DNA of 64,000 nt from Punica granatum (taxonomy: Eukaryota; Streptophyta; Magnoliopsida; Myrtales; Lythraceae). Position numbers and translations under genes: made by a program. The DNA lies in NCBI RefSeq assembly GCF_007655135.1, contig NC_045131.1, positions 25,094,001-25,158,000 on the forward strand. Reading direction: 5' to 3'. The notes under the pieces are model-generated. The model was not told the DNA's origin. It did no database searches and saw only the letters and a list, made by a program, of their open reading frames with translations. Positions 34,866 through 45,732 of the stretch are shown in pieces. Every line of letters begins with the position of its first letter. The first letter of the stretch is position 1.

Positions 34866-35432
34866 ATTTCGGGTACGTCCCGACTACTTTCCGCATTTCG
34901 GGTACGTCCCGACTACTTTCCGCATTTCGGGTACGTCCCGACTACTTTTCGCATTTCGGGTACGTCCCGACGGGTACGTCCCGACTATTTGCACTTCGGG
35001 TACGTCCCGACTACTTTTCGCATTTCGGGTACGTCCGACGGGTACGTCCCGACTATTTCCGCACTTCGGGTACGTCCCGACTATTTTCCGCATTCGGGTA
35101 CGTCCCGACTACTTTTTGCATTTCGGGTACGTCCCGACTACTTTTCTGCACCATGCAAACCGCCGGGCAAAACACCCCGCACCTTGCAAACCCGCCGGGC
35201 AACACGCCCCGCACCCCGCAAGTCCATTGGGTAGGCGCCTTTGAACCATGTTGTTCATTCGGTATGCGCCCCGTGCATATTGCAAACCCTTCGGGTACGT
35301 CCCGACTACTTTTCTGCATTTCGGGTACGTCCCGACTACTTTTCTGCATTTCGGGTACGTCCCGACTACTTTTCCTGCATTTCGGGTACGTCCCGACTAC
35401 TTTCCTGCACTTCGGGTACGTCCCGACTACTT
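34866..35432 (+). repeat. 29-30-bp minisatellite in element 1 3' region
   Basis: About 16 units of the type TTTCGGGTACGTCCCGACTA plus a CTTTTCTGCA-like tail, some shortened. An unrelated stretch at about 35148-35285 built on GCAAACCGCCGGGCAA phrases interrupts them. Each unit holds the inverted repeat TCGGG-TACGT-CCCGA, a 5-bp stem with a 5-base loop. Tandem repeats in the 3' untranslated part are known for Tat-clade elements. The 289-codon ORF across it (34712-35581) is a by-product of the repeat. Confidence 0.92.
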
Positions 35433-35616
35433 ATCTGTTTAGGGGTCCATCCCCTCAGGTTCATCCTGACTTTTACATTTCTGCATCAGGTATAACATCC
35501 CCACATATCCAAAGTAAGAGGGAGAAGACTGTTATCGGAAATTCCATGTCAATCATTGCTATCAAATTGGGGCGCTTCTGAAGTCTTTGGCTGCATCCTC
35601 TACTCGAGCATGCAGT

Positions 35617-35631
35617 CAAAGAGGGGCAAGC
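35617..35631 (+). promoter_or_regulatory. Element 1 polypurine tract
   Basis: AAAGAGGGGCAAG lies directly before the LTR start TGTCAGCACC. It is the expected primer site for plus-strand DNA synthesis. Confidence 0.82.
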
Positions 35632-37228
35632 TGTCAGCACCCCATTTTGGCTCACCTTTCCAAACGATGATATCAGCAATGATCCAAGCCACAACCTGAG
35701 CAGAATACAGAAAAACGACTTAACAGAGCAGAAAATCACTATTCATCCTCAAGTCGGCAAAATCGGGCAAATGACACATGCATATGACAGAAGGACTCCA
35801 GGGGTCACCAAAGGGTAATAGAGTGACTAGAGAGCTCAGCAATATCCAAAACCGGCATTTTCAGTATATCACACGGACAGTTCTATTTTCCGATAGTTCG
35901 CTCGATCATCGGAAGACAGCCAATATTGGACCCCAAAAATCCACTCCAATGCCAAACAGATGAAAAGTGTCCCCAAAGGCATTTTGCAAATCATCTGCTC
36001 TATACAGAACAACTTTCTGTATACAGACAACTTTTCAGTGGAAGTCCAAAAATGCCGGTTTCTCGAAGAAAAGTTAATTCCAAATATCAGATGCGGCCAT
36101 GCCCCTCAATCATACAGAGCACGAGCAATGCTTCATATTGTCTTTTAGAAGCCATACAGACACTCTGAATGACTTCCGAATGACAAAACGGGCATACCCT
36201 TCTTCGGAAGAGCGTAACCGGAGACTGGTCTGATGGAATTACGGCAAACGAAGTTCACACTACATTGCCCTGAAAACTCCAGCGGACATTCGCAATTGGG
36301 CAAAACAGACAGCAAAACCCTTCACGGTTTCCCGAGTAACCTCCGAGGGGCACAAAAGGCCATTTTCAGTGAAAATCCATATCCGGAGGTCCTCTTTGGG
36401 GAAACTTGACGCCGGATGCTTACCTTACACAATGCTAGCCTTCTCAAGGCTCAATGTGGAATTGTCGGAATGAATCACACAACTCATCTAGACCCCTCGA
36501 GCAGTGCTTTAAGGGTCTCAGATGCACTTTTCATATCCTTAGAGGCCCAATCTCAGCAAACAGAGATCGCAGTAATCTCCGGATCGCCCAAGAAACTCAG
36601 AAAGCAATCTGAGAAATCCAGTTTCGGCCTCCTAGGACATCTCCGGCTCCATATTTGTATTTACCGGCTTAAGGGACAAGGGCCCACGTAATTTGACAAT
36701 TTATGTCAAAATGACCGACGTGGGATGCAGATACAAGATATGCTGTCAGAAGTGGGTAACCTCGCTCTGAATGCATAAAAGGAGCAAAACCGGCTTCCAA
36801 GCCTCATACAGACATTTGGCAATTTCTCACGGAAAATGCCAATCTCGGACTCATTAAATCCATTTCCTCGCGTATATCGATAATTCGACGTTCAATTCAA
36901 ACCACGAACTTCGAATGCGCGATCAATCGAGACCCGAGCTTTTTCCCGGTTTCTCCTCTTCGGTCGTGGGACCCACGGGCTATTCAAGATGAGTCACCCT
37001 TTACTCTAGAAGCTTCTTCTTCTTCTTCAATGCAAGAAGCCAACTTGCACTCTTGCTTGAAAATATCCAAGAGTTTGAAGACAACACTCAAGCCTCCATC
37101 AATGCTCATCAATGCTCATCAATGTCTTATCTCTTCTTCATTAATGCAATGGAAGAGGATGAGGCTTGATATTTTCTAAGCATGGGGTTAAGAGCACTTG
37201 CTTTTGCTAATTGTGTCATTAGCTTTGC

Positions 37229-37237
37229 CTATAAATG
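37229..37237 (+). promoter_or_regulatory. Probable LTR promoter TATA box
   Basis: CTATAAATG is followed about 30 bp later by a pyrimidine-rich stretch (CTTCTCCTCTTACACACTCTC) typical of plant start sites. This would place the start of the RNA near 37260-37280 in the LTR. Confidence 0.6.
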
Positions 37238-37589
37238 GCCCAAAAGTGATTAAGATAATCACTTCTCCTCTTACACACTCTCTCCAACCTTTCTCTTTCA
37301 AGAAATCCTCTCAAACTCCATAGCCAAGAACACTCAAGAACCAGAAAACTTCAGCACTTAGAAGGAAGAGAAAAGAAAACCGAAAAGATCAAAAGAGAGC
37401 CTTGAGTTCTTAAGTCGGAAGCCGATGTTCATCATCCCGACTTAAGCTCAAAATTTCTCAAACTTCATATCCCACTCATTTTGGACCCATGGAGTTCATT
37501 GGTGAAATTGGTTTTTCCATTTGAAGTCTTTAAATTATTGTTTCAGGTCAAATAGTGCATTTCGGGTGAAATCGCTACTCTCGGGTGAA

Positions 37590-37790
37590 TAGTGACCGCC
37601 AGCGCCAGCCGCGCGCACGCCCGCGCCGCCCGCGCGCACGCGCGCCCCCGCGCGCACGCCCGCGCCTGCCAGCGCACGCCGCGCCGCCCGCGCACGCCCG
37701 CGCGCCTGCCCGCCCCCCGCGCACGCCGCGCGCCTCCCGTGCATTCCAGCCGCATTCCCCGTGCACCTAGCTCCCCGAACGTGCATCCTT
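37590..37790. repeat. Extremely GC-rich low-complexity block in the LTR
   Basis: About 200 bp made almost only of C and G, with many CGCGC, GCCCGCG and CACGCC words. It would lie in the transcribed leader if RNA starts near 37270. ORFs on both strands here are side effects of the composition. Confidence 0.85.
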
Positions 37791-40251
37791 TGCACCCGAG
37801 CATCCTTCCAAGCGTTCAACCGAGTCACCCGACTCTCGAACACTTCCCCGACTCTTTCCTCGTATCCCGAGGCTAGGTAAATCACTCTTGACTTAGAGGA
37901 GTTAGGGCTTTTTATATTTTTGCATGGCTATGGAGTACTATGGTATTTTATGCATACTTAACTTGCAAGACTTAACTTTTATGCAATTTTATGTTATATT
38001 ATGCATGTGTATTACCTTATAACTTGCTAGCATGTCGGAAAAAGGTTTGGATTGTTGTTTGGAAGACCATCCCGACCCGGAAATGGCAAGTGAGCTCACG
38101 GCCAAGTCTCTAAATGGGATGGCCGAGACTTGAGTTGCTCTTTTCGGGTTAAGATTGGTCTCCTTAGCCCGATCCAAGTTATTTTCCGAGTTTATTTTGT
38201 TGTTCTTGCATGCATGAAGCCGGTATTATTTTATCGATTCCTTAAATAACATGTTTGTGAATGTTTGCATGTTTAAATGAGTTAATCAAATCATGGTAAT
38301 ACCGGCTTTTGTCAAAACGTGTTATTCATGATGTTTGATGTTTGAGCATGCGAAAAATGATTAAACCAAGACAAGGAAATTCTTTGTGATTTGAATCGAG
38401 CCATGAGAGTATTCGGCCATCTTTGACAAGGTGAAGCCGAGGGCTTCTTGGCCCTTTTTGGATCAAGAATGATTTCCTTATTTCGAGTTTAATTCATTTC
38501 TCGGATTGTACGAAAGTGTAATTTCGATATTTCCACGATTCCCATGTTAAAACATCGATTACATGTCTTTTCAAAACAAAACATGCATGGATTCGGGTAT
38601 CGTTGACTCATTCGGGTCCATTCGGTTACGAGGGTAGTTTCGGTCATTGGACCAAATATCCTCGATCCTTACGGATTCGTGTTGGTCGCCGAATCACGAA
38701 TCGTTTTCACAATTAAAGTATTCGGCAATAACCTTAAGCATTAATTCCACGAACGGGTTAATCGGGACGTTCACACGGTTAATTCATTCCATTTAAATAA
38801 CTTTGCACGAATTGGACATTAATTTGTAACTCGCGTCGACGAATTACAAAACGGTGTTAATGCCCTTTTCAAAACCCTCATACTTTCAAATCCTTATTGT
38901 GTTGTTCTCCTTTTCTGAAAACAAATTTTCAAATCAAGGGCAAGAACATCATTTCGTGATTCGCCGACATCCTAGCGCAGTTTAAGATGTCAGTTGGGTA
39001 TTCTGTATCAAAATACAGTTATCGGACTAATCATTTCACTCGACTTAACCAAATCCTAGAAAATGGTTAGGCGGAACTCTAGGTTCCAAATCTAGAGTCA
39101 AAATACAAGTTTGGATCAATTCAGTGGTAATTCAGTGTCACAACACCGAATCACTATAAAAGCAATCTACACACATGATATTCGATTCTCTTTTCCAAAT
39201 TTCCAACAAAAGCAGAATACTAAAACATTGGCACGTGTTTGATTGCTTAGCATATGGCATTTGCTTGCAAAAACACTTTTGGATTAATAAACTTTTTAAT
39301 CCACATACATTCGGTAAATACAAAACACCTTGTCTGTTATTAACATGTTGCGTGTCATCTTTCCGCACTTGTTTGCCATACGGGTCGAGCTTGATCCCTA
39401 GGCCGAATAATATTAGGGTTCAACACCCTAATCATCGAGCACAGGGTTCAACGCCCTAATCAACACTCACAGGGTCCAACGCCCTATTCAGTGAGAGCGT
39501 CCATTGAATTTCAGTTCTTCGGTCTTTTTCCCTAAACTCACGGTGAGTTAGAGTGGAATAATAACCGAACGCGAGTCGACTGGAATTCGGCCATTTGTAA
39601 TTTGTATTTATTGTTTTCGAGAGCATTGTAAGGATTTTATTTTGTACATTTATTCTGTAAGAATTCCAGTCGGTGAGCGAACGGTCCGAGAGTCGAATTA
39701 ATCGAATCGGTCTAATGCTTGCCCAGATACAAGTAAATCCAAGAACTCGCGGTTCTGGTTCACGCAGGGATTCAACCTCCATGGTTCGATGAACTGTAAC
39801 GCAAGATTGTGAACCAATTCCCCGACACACAGGTTTACTTCTCTCTCAGCTTCTCCACCGACATCGTTTAATTCATCGAAGTTACGGTGTCAAAACGTGT
39901 GAGCCGAGTGCAGCCTAATTCATGCGGTAAATAAAACAAAAATGCAAGCCTAGCAAACCAGAGTACCGAAAGGGCGTGCGGGATATAGGCCCGCACGTAA
40001 CATGAACCCCCGAACACGGATTTTTCGATTCCGCACAGATCAATGCCTTAACGACAAACTAGGTGTTCCATACCCCTAGACTCGGGTAACTTATCCGCCC
40101 TCGACCTACGGGTCGTAAAATGATAAGTGGTGACTCCTTCTCTCACGCGTGTCCGTCACGCGTCCCCACGGGAAGGTGGACACTCCCAAGCCGCGCAATC
40201 CAAAAGCGCGCAATGCGGTCCCCGACGAGAGTCCACATTCGGGTTCGTACA

Positions 40252-40975
40252 TGGACGCGAAGTCCGAAAAGCAGTAAAGGTGGACACGAAGTCCTGGACG
40301 CGAAGTCCGAAAAGCAGTAAAGGTGGACACGAAGTCCTGGACGCGAAGTCCGAAAAGCAGTAAATGTGGACACGAAGTCCTGGACACGAAGTCCGAAAAG
40401 CGGTAAAGATGGACACGAAGTCCTGGACACGAAGTCCGAAAAGCGGTAAAGATGGACACGAAGTCCTGGACGCGAAGTCCGAAAAGTAGTAAATGTGGAC
40501 ACGAAGTCCGAAAAGCGGTAAAGATGGACACGAAGTCCTGGACGCGAAGTCCGAAAAGCAGTATAGATGGACACGAAGTCCTGGACGCGAAGTCCGAAAA
40601 GCGGTAAAGATGGACACGAAATCCTGGACGCGAAGTCCGAAAAGCGGTAAATGTGGACACGAAGTCCTGGACGCGAAGTCCGAAAAGCGGTAAAGGTGGA
40701 CACGAAGTCCTGGACGCGAAGTCCGAAAAGCGGTAAAGGTGGACACGAAGTCCTGGACGCGAAGTCCGAAAAGCAGTAAATGTGGACACGAAGTCCTGGA
40801 CGCGAAGTCCGAAAAGCGATAAAGATGGACACGAAGTCCGAAAAGCGTTAAAGATGGACACGAAGTCCTGGACGCGAAGTCCAAAAAGCAGTAAATGTGG
40901 ACACGAAGTCCAGAATGCAGTAGATGCGGACACGAAGTCCGGAAAACAGTAAATAAGGACACGAAGTCCAAAGAA
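40252..40975 (-). repeat. 43-bp minisatellite in element 2 3' region
   Basis: About 16 units made of GGACACGAAGTCC, TGGACGCGAAGTCC and GAAAAGCGGTAAA parts. Some units lack a part, and those at the right end are degenerate. GGAC and GTCC flank five-base loops, so each unit can form two short hairpins. All three minus-strand frames stay open across most of it (ORFs 40106-40933, 40143-40832 and 40156-40971). The left edge falls in mid-unit against the element 1 LTR. Confidence 0.93.
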
Positions 40976-41624
40976 CGGTGAATGCGAGAGTAAGAATCAC
41001 TGTTATGAGGTAGCGTAGGGCTATCTGTTCGGTGTTAAGCCGGTATTGTGTTGAAATAATGCAGTGATAACTGCGCCCTGTCGCTGGTCGTGCGCCCATG
41101 GGTTTGTCTGGCGGAGTTGACGTGTGCTCCTTTTTGGGTCCTTCACCCGAATAGGGACTGCGACCTGTCGAACGAGACAGACATAAGCCCGCTCGGGGAG
41201 ACGCCTCCCGGGATCTGTACACTCAGACCTGTATGCAGGAAAACGATAACCAACGATCGTTGTCAGTCGGGTAGAACTTGCTGAAATTGCGATATGTAAA
41301 GAAATCTATGTAATGATATTCCGGGAATTTAGATTCCGTGGCCGTTCGAGGGGTGACCGCGTCCCCGAGTATGACATGTATTTGACTTGAAGGAATGGCC
41401 TTTGCAAAACGGGCATGACCCGCAGAGTTTTTTGCATGAAGGTAAAAGGAAGGATCTTTAGGAATCCTCTAAATCAAGGATACGACGATTCGAACTCATT
41501 TCGAGGCATGTCTTGAACCCGTAAAGTCGAAGAGAGTTTGCTTGCGTTGAAAACCGCTAAACCACTACTTGTCATAGCTCCACACGAGGTATCGCAGCTC
41601 TTTCGTGGTTGAACCGACAATTTC
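40976..41624 (-). other. Element 2 3' non-coding DNA
   Basis: About 650 bp between the minisatellite and the stem-loop block. It corresponds in position to 34191-34865 of element 1. No ORF with a recognised domain. Confidence 0.6.
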
Positions 41625-41912
41625 CCCTAATTTTTGCCCAGGCCGCAAAACGCGCGACGACTTGACGGGGTATTTTATTTTGACTTTTCTCTCATGAATG
41701 CTCTCCTTTTGCTACGACCGCCCAAGATAGGGTCCGATCGCACCTCTCGGTTCCTTTAACTTTTGCCTAGACCGCCCTTTGTGGGTTTTCAGCCTAGCAA
41801 GGATATAATTCATGCTCTCCTTTTGCCATGGCTCCCTTTTGCGGGATTTTAAGTCGTGCCCCTCATTCCCTAATTTTTGCCTAGGCCGCCTTGAGGAGGT
41901 TTTCAACCTAGC
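41625..41912 (-). repeat. Five tandem stem-loops with GCAAAA tails (element 2)
   Basis: The minus strand repeats the element 1 order: CTAGG/CCTAG; CACGACT facing AGCCATG; CTAG/CTAG; GCGATCG/CGGTCGT; AAGTCG facing CGGCCT. Four tails keep GGCAAAA and one has AGCAAAA, and the alternation of tail types is kept. The fourth stem has changed bases on both sides yet still pairs with wobbles. The second and fifth have mismatches, as expected in a decaying copy. Confidence 0.7.
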
Positions 41913-42109
41913 GGGAAAATTATTCTTTTTCTCTCAGAGATGTTCTTATATGGAAGGATTGAATGGAGATGGCATAAATGCTGATAATAGAAAAATGTGC
42001 TGAAGTAAAGCGGGCGCGCAGCCAGAAGAATACGGAAGAAGACAAGTGTTGGAAATGCGAGTTGTAGCTGCGGGGACATGCAACGGCTGTAGAACGACGA
42101 AGCACCCAA

Positions 42110-45100
42110 TCAGGGATAGTACTTCTTAAGGGTATCGGCGTTGACTGGGAGCGCATTTTCAGTCCCGTCCATGTCGCTTAAGATAATTGCCCCTCCGGAG
42201 AAGACTTCCTTGACGACAAAAGGCCCGTCGTACTTGTATGCGAACTTGCCCCGAGAATCGGGTGTAATATGTAGGACTTTCCGCAGGACGAGGTCACCGG
42301 GTTTGAACTTGTGGTGGCGGACTCTTGCATTGAACGCTCGGGCCATTCTCTGCTGGTAACATTGGCCGTGACAGAGTGCCGTTAGTCGCTTCTCGTCAAT
42401 GAGATTGAGCTGTTCACAACGTTGCTTCGCCCATTCTGCTTCTTCAAGTTCGGTTTCGGCGAGGACCCTCATGGAAGGAATCTCCACTTCGATCGGGAGG
42501 ACGGCCTCCATGCCGTAGACCAAAGAATACGGGGTTGCCCCGGTTGAAGAGCGGATAGATGTTCGGTATGCCAAGAGCGCGAAAGGAAGCATCTCGTGCC
42601 AATCTTTGTAAGTCACCGTCATTTTCTCGATGATCTTCTTGATATTTTTGTTTGCAGCCTCCACTGCACCGTTCATTTGGGGACGGTATGGAGTGGAGTT
42701 TGGGCTCGTCAATGACCCTGTTGTTCAGGTTCTTGGCATTGTCGGTGATGATCGTCTCGGGAACTCCATATCGGGCGATGATGTCACGCTTGAGAAAACG
42801 TGCCACGGCATTTGCTGTGACTGAAGCAAGCGTTACGGCCTCGATCCACTTGGTAAAATAGTCTATCGCTACCAAAATGAATTGGTGTCCGTTGGATGCT
42901 TTGGGGTTGATAGGACCGATCACGTCGATACCCCACATTGAAAAGGGCCATGGGGCTGCCATCGGGCGCAACTCGTTAGGCGATGCTTTGATCTGGTCGG
43001 CATACACCTGGCACAAGTGGCAATGCTTGACGTGTTTGACGCAATCGGCTTCCATGGTGGACCAAAAGTAACCCAAACGCATGAGTTTCTTGGCAAGCAT
43101 AAGCCCGCTCATGTGGGGTTCGCAGCTCCCTTCGTGTATCTCTCCCATGAGACGTTGTGCCTCGACTTCGTCAACACACCGGAGTAGTATGGCGTCGAAA
43201 GAACGGAGATAGAGAGTTTCTCCACTCAGGAAATAATGTGCTGCGAGTTGCGGAAGTGTTTTTCGATCACGACGGTTAGCGAATGTAGGATATTGACCGG
43301 TTTGCAAGAAATGCTTAATGTCTTCGTATCAAGGCTGCTCATCGGTCGCTTCGATTGCGTCGCAGTGAGCAGGGCCTTTGGCGATCTCGATCTCGAGTGG
43401 TTCAATGAGGTTTTCTTTCGTGATGCTCACCATGGATGCGAGCGTCGCGAGTGAATCTGCAAATTGGTTCTTGATGCGAGGTGTGTATGTGAATGAGATT
43501 TTCTCGAAGTTCTCCGCTAACTCCTCAAGATACTCGTGATATGGCACTAGTTTCTCGTCCTTCATCTTCCATTGCCCCAGAGTTTGGAAGATTGTAAGCA
43601 TAGAATCTCCGAACACTTCCAATTCCTTCACCTTGAAGTCGATCGCCGCTTGCAGGCCAAGGATGCATGCCTCGTATTCGGCCACGTTTTTGGTGCAAGG
43701 AAAATCGACTTTTCCTGCAATCGGATAATAACGTCCGTCGGGGGATATCAGCACTGCGCCGATACCAGAACCGGTGGAATTCACTGCGCCGTCGAAATAC
43801 ATCTTCCATGCTAATTTGTTCTCCTCACTATCCACTTGGAGAATCCCTTCGTCCGGAAAATTAGAGTTGATTAGCGTATCGTCTTCGATTGGGAACTCCG
43901 CTAAGTGATCTGCAATTGCCTGCCCCTTAACCGATTTACGGGGCACATATTCAATGTCGTATTCTGTCAGCTGACATCGCCACTTTGAAATGTTCTTCAT
44001 GGAAGATGGACTATCGAGCAAGTACTTCAGGGGATCCGCCTTTGACAATAAGCGGATAGTGTGGTAGATCGTGTATTGTCGAAGTCTCTGCATAACCCAC
44101 ACTAGCGCGCAACATATCTTCTCAATCTCCGGGTAGTTAGACTCCCCTTCGGTAAACTTCTTGCTCAAATTATAAATGGCGTGTTCTGTACGCATGGACT
44201 CGTCTTCCTGCCCTAACATGCATCCTAGGGATTGCCGGCGCACTGTCAAGTAAAGGATCAGCGGACGATCTGGTGTCGGCGGAACTAGCACTGGTGGCTG
44301 AGCCAAATATGCCTTGATAGTATCGAAGGCCTTCTGACATTCCTCGTCCCATTCAATTGCTGCATTTTTACGAAGCAGACGAAAGAGTGGTTGACATTTG
44401 TCTGTCAAGTTTGCGATAAATCTTGCAATGTAGTTCAGCCGTCCCAAGAAACCTCGTACTTCGCGGGCCGTCGATGGCGGACGTAGCTCCCTGATTGCCT
44501 TCACCTTGTCCGAGTCAACCTCAATGCCTCGCTCACTGACCACAAATCCTTACAGTTTCCCTGACTTAGCGCCGAATGTGCACTTCGTCCGGTTGAGTCT
44601 GAGCTTGTACCTCTTGAGGCGGTCAAAAAGGCGTTTTAAATTAACCAGGTGGTCCTCTCCTTCTTTGGATTTGGCAATCATGTCGTCAACGTAGACCTCG
44701 ATCTCTTTGTGCATCATATCGTGGAATAGCGTGACCATCGCCCTTTGATATGTTTCCCCGGCGTTTTTGAGGCGGAAGGGCATGACTCGGTAACAGAAAG
44801 TGCCCCACATTGTGATGAACGTCGTCTTGATCTTGTCCTCTTCGGCTATCCGAATCTGGTTATACCCGGAGAAGCCATCCATGAAGGAAAACAACGTGTG
44901 GCGTGCTGTGTTGTCGACTAAGACGTCAATGTGAGGTAGGGGGAAGTTATCTTTGGGGCTGGCTTTGTTGAGGTCTCGGTAGTCGACGCAGACTCTAACT
45001 CTTCCATCCTTCTTCTCCACGGGCACGATATTCGCTACCCATTCAGAATAATTGCAAACCTCCAGGAACCTTGCGTTGATTTGTTTAATAATCTCCTATT

Positions 45101-45524
45101 TGATGCGAAGGAGAAGGCCAGCACGTTGCCGCCGTAAGTGTTGTCGCTTGGGTGGAAACCTCTCTGTATCAAGCGGTAGGAAGTGCTTGACTATCGACGG
45201 ATCTAAGCCCGGCATGTCGGCGTAGGACCAAGCAAAGACCTCTTGGTAGTCGGTTAAAAATTCTATCATCCTGGCTCGTTGTGTAGGGTCGAGACCCGTC
45301 CCGATCTTTAGGATGCGAGGTTCTTCTTCGGTACCCACATTGATCTCCTCTGTCGGCTCTACGGAAGTGAGTTGGCGGTTCTCAAGGCGGCGCAAACTCT
45401 CTTCTATCTCGGGCACTCGACCATCCTCGTCGAGTCCTTCCCGAAGTATATGGGTCGGGACTCTTCAAGGAGTTCCTCGGATGGGTTCGAATCGACGCGT
45501 CGAAGACTTAGATTCGAGTGGAGC
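42110..45524 (-). pseudogene. pol: Element 2 pol, disrupted
   Basis: Homologous throughout to element 1 pol, with RT (YVDDMIAKSK near 44680), gypsy RNase H, archaeal-type RNase H (YFDGAVNSTGSGIGAVL near 43795) and integrase (GIDVIGP, ITDNAKN, GAVEAANK). Breaks in order of translation: a one-base loss near 45440, TAG at 45096-45098, TAA at 44550-44552 and TGA at 43329-43331. A deletion of roughly 25 bases near 42700 also shifts the integrase frame. Catalytic residues are otherwise readable, so decay is recent relative to the copia element. Confidence 0.93.
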
Positions 45525-45732
45525 CTGGCGATTTAAATAAATTGTCTTAGAAACTTTAAAGTGCTGCGAATAAGTGAGAGAGAAAGAGAAAGTAGACACG
45601 AGAATTCTGAAAGATGCATGTAGGGATTTTATTAATGATGAGGGCGCAATGCCATAACAAGAATCCCTCTTCCGTCGTGTGGCTTATGGCAATGCCGACA
45701 CGCGGGGAATATCAAAACATAGATGGCCTTAC
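45525..45732 (-). other. Element 2 intron between gag-pro and pol
   Basis: 208 bp on the minus strand. Donor GATGT|GTAAGG at 45732 and acceptor GCCAG|GCTCC at 45525, the same words as in element 1. The exon before the donor has lost one base, so here splicing would not restore the frame. Confidence 0.72.

Larger units (their letters stand above)
22404..40251 (+). mobile_element. Element 1: young Tat/Ogre-type Ty3/gypsy retrotransposon
   Basis: The order is partial 5' LTR, primer site, ORF1, gag-pro, short intron, pol, structured 3' non-coding DNA, polypurine tract, 3' LTR. Pol order RT, RNase H, second RNase H, integrase identifies Ty3/gypsy of the Tat clade, which is defined by the extra archaeal-type RNase H. 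All reading frames are open. Where the LTRs can be compared (about 1.7 kb) I see only about a dozen substitutions plus small indels, so insertion was recent. The left end is lost in the gap. The right end (40251) abuts element 2's minisatellite in mid-unit. Confidence 0.94.
35632..40251 (+). repeat. Element 1 3' LTR, 4.6 kb
   Basis: It starts TGTCAGCACCCC after the polypurine tract and ends GGTTCGTACA. The last ~1.7 kb match the visible part of the 5' LTR. Element 2's LTR also starts TGTCAGCACCC and shares the last ~350 bp in diverged form, so the two are related families. A TATA box and a very GC-rich block lie inside. Confidence 0.93.

Noticed and set aside
34866..35432. CRISPR-like array of ~29-bp repeats
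   Set aside because: The units are directly tandem without unique spacers, in a plant retrotransposon.
34712..35581. 289-codon ORF with repeated GYVPTTF phrases
   Set aside because: It is produced by the minisatellite; other frames on both strands are open as well.
37535..37885. ORFs on both strands through the GC-rich block
   Set aside because: The composition (Ala, Arg, Gly only) follows from the GC repeats.
40106..40971. Three overlapping minus-strand ORFs of 229-275 codons
   Set aside because: All three frames are open because of the 43-bp repeat; there is no sign of a real protein.
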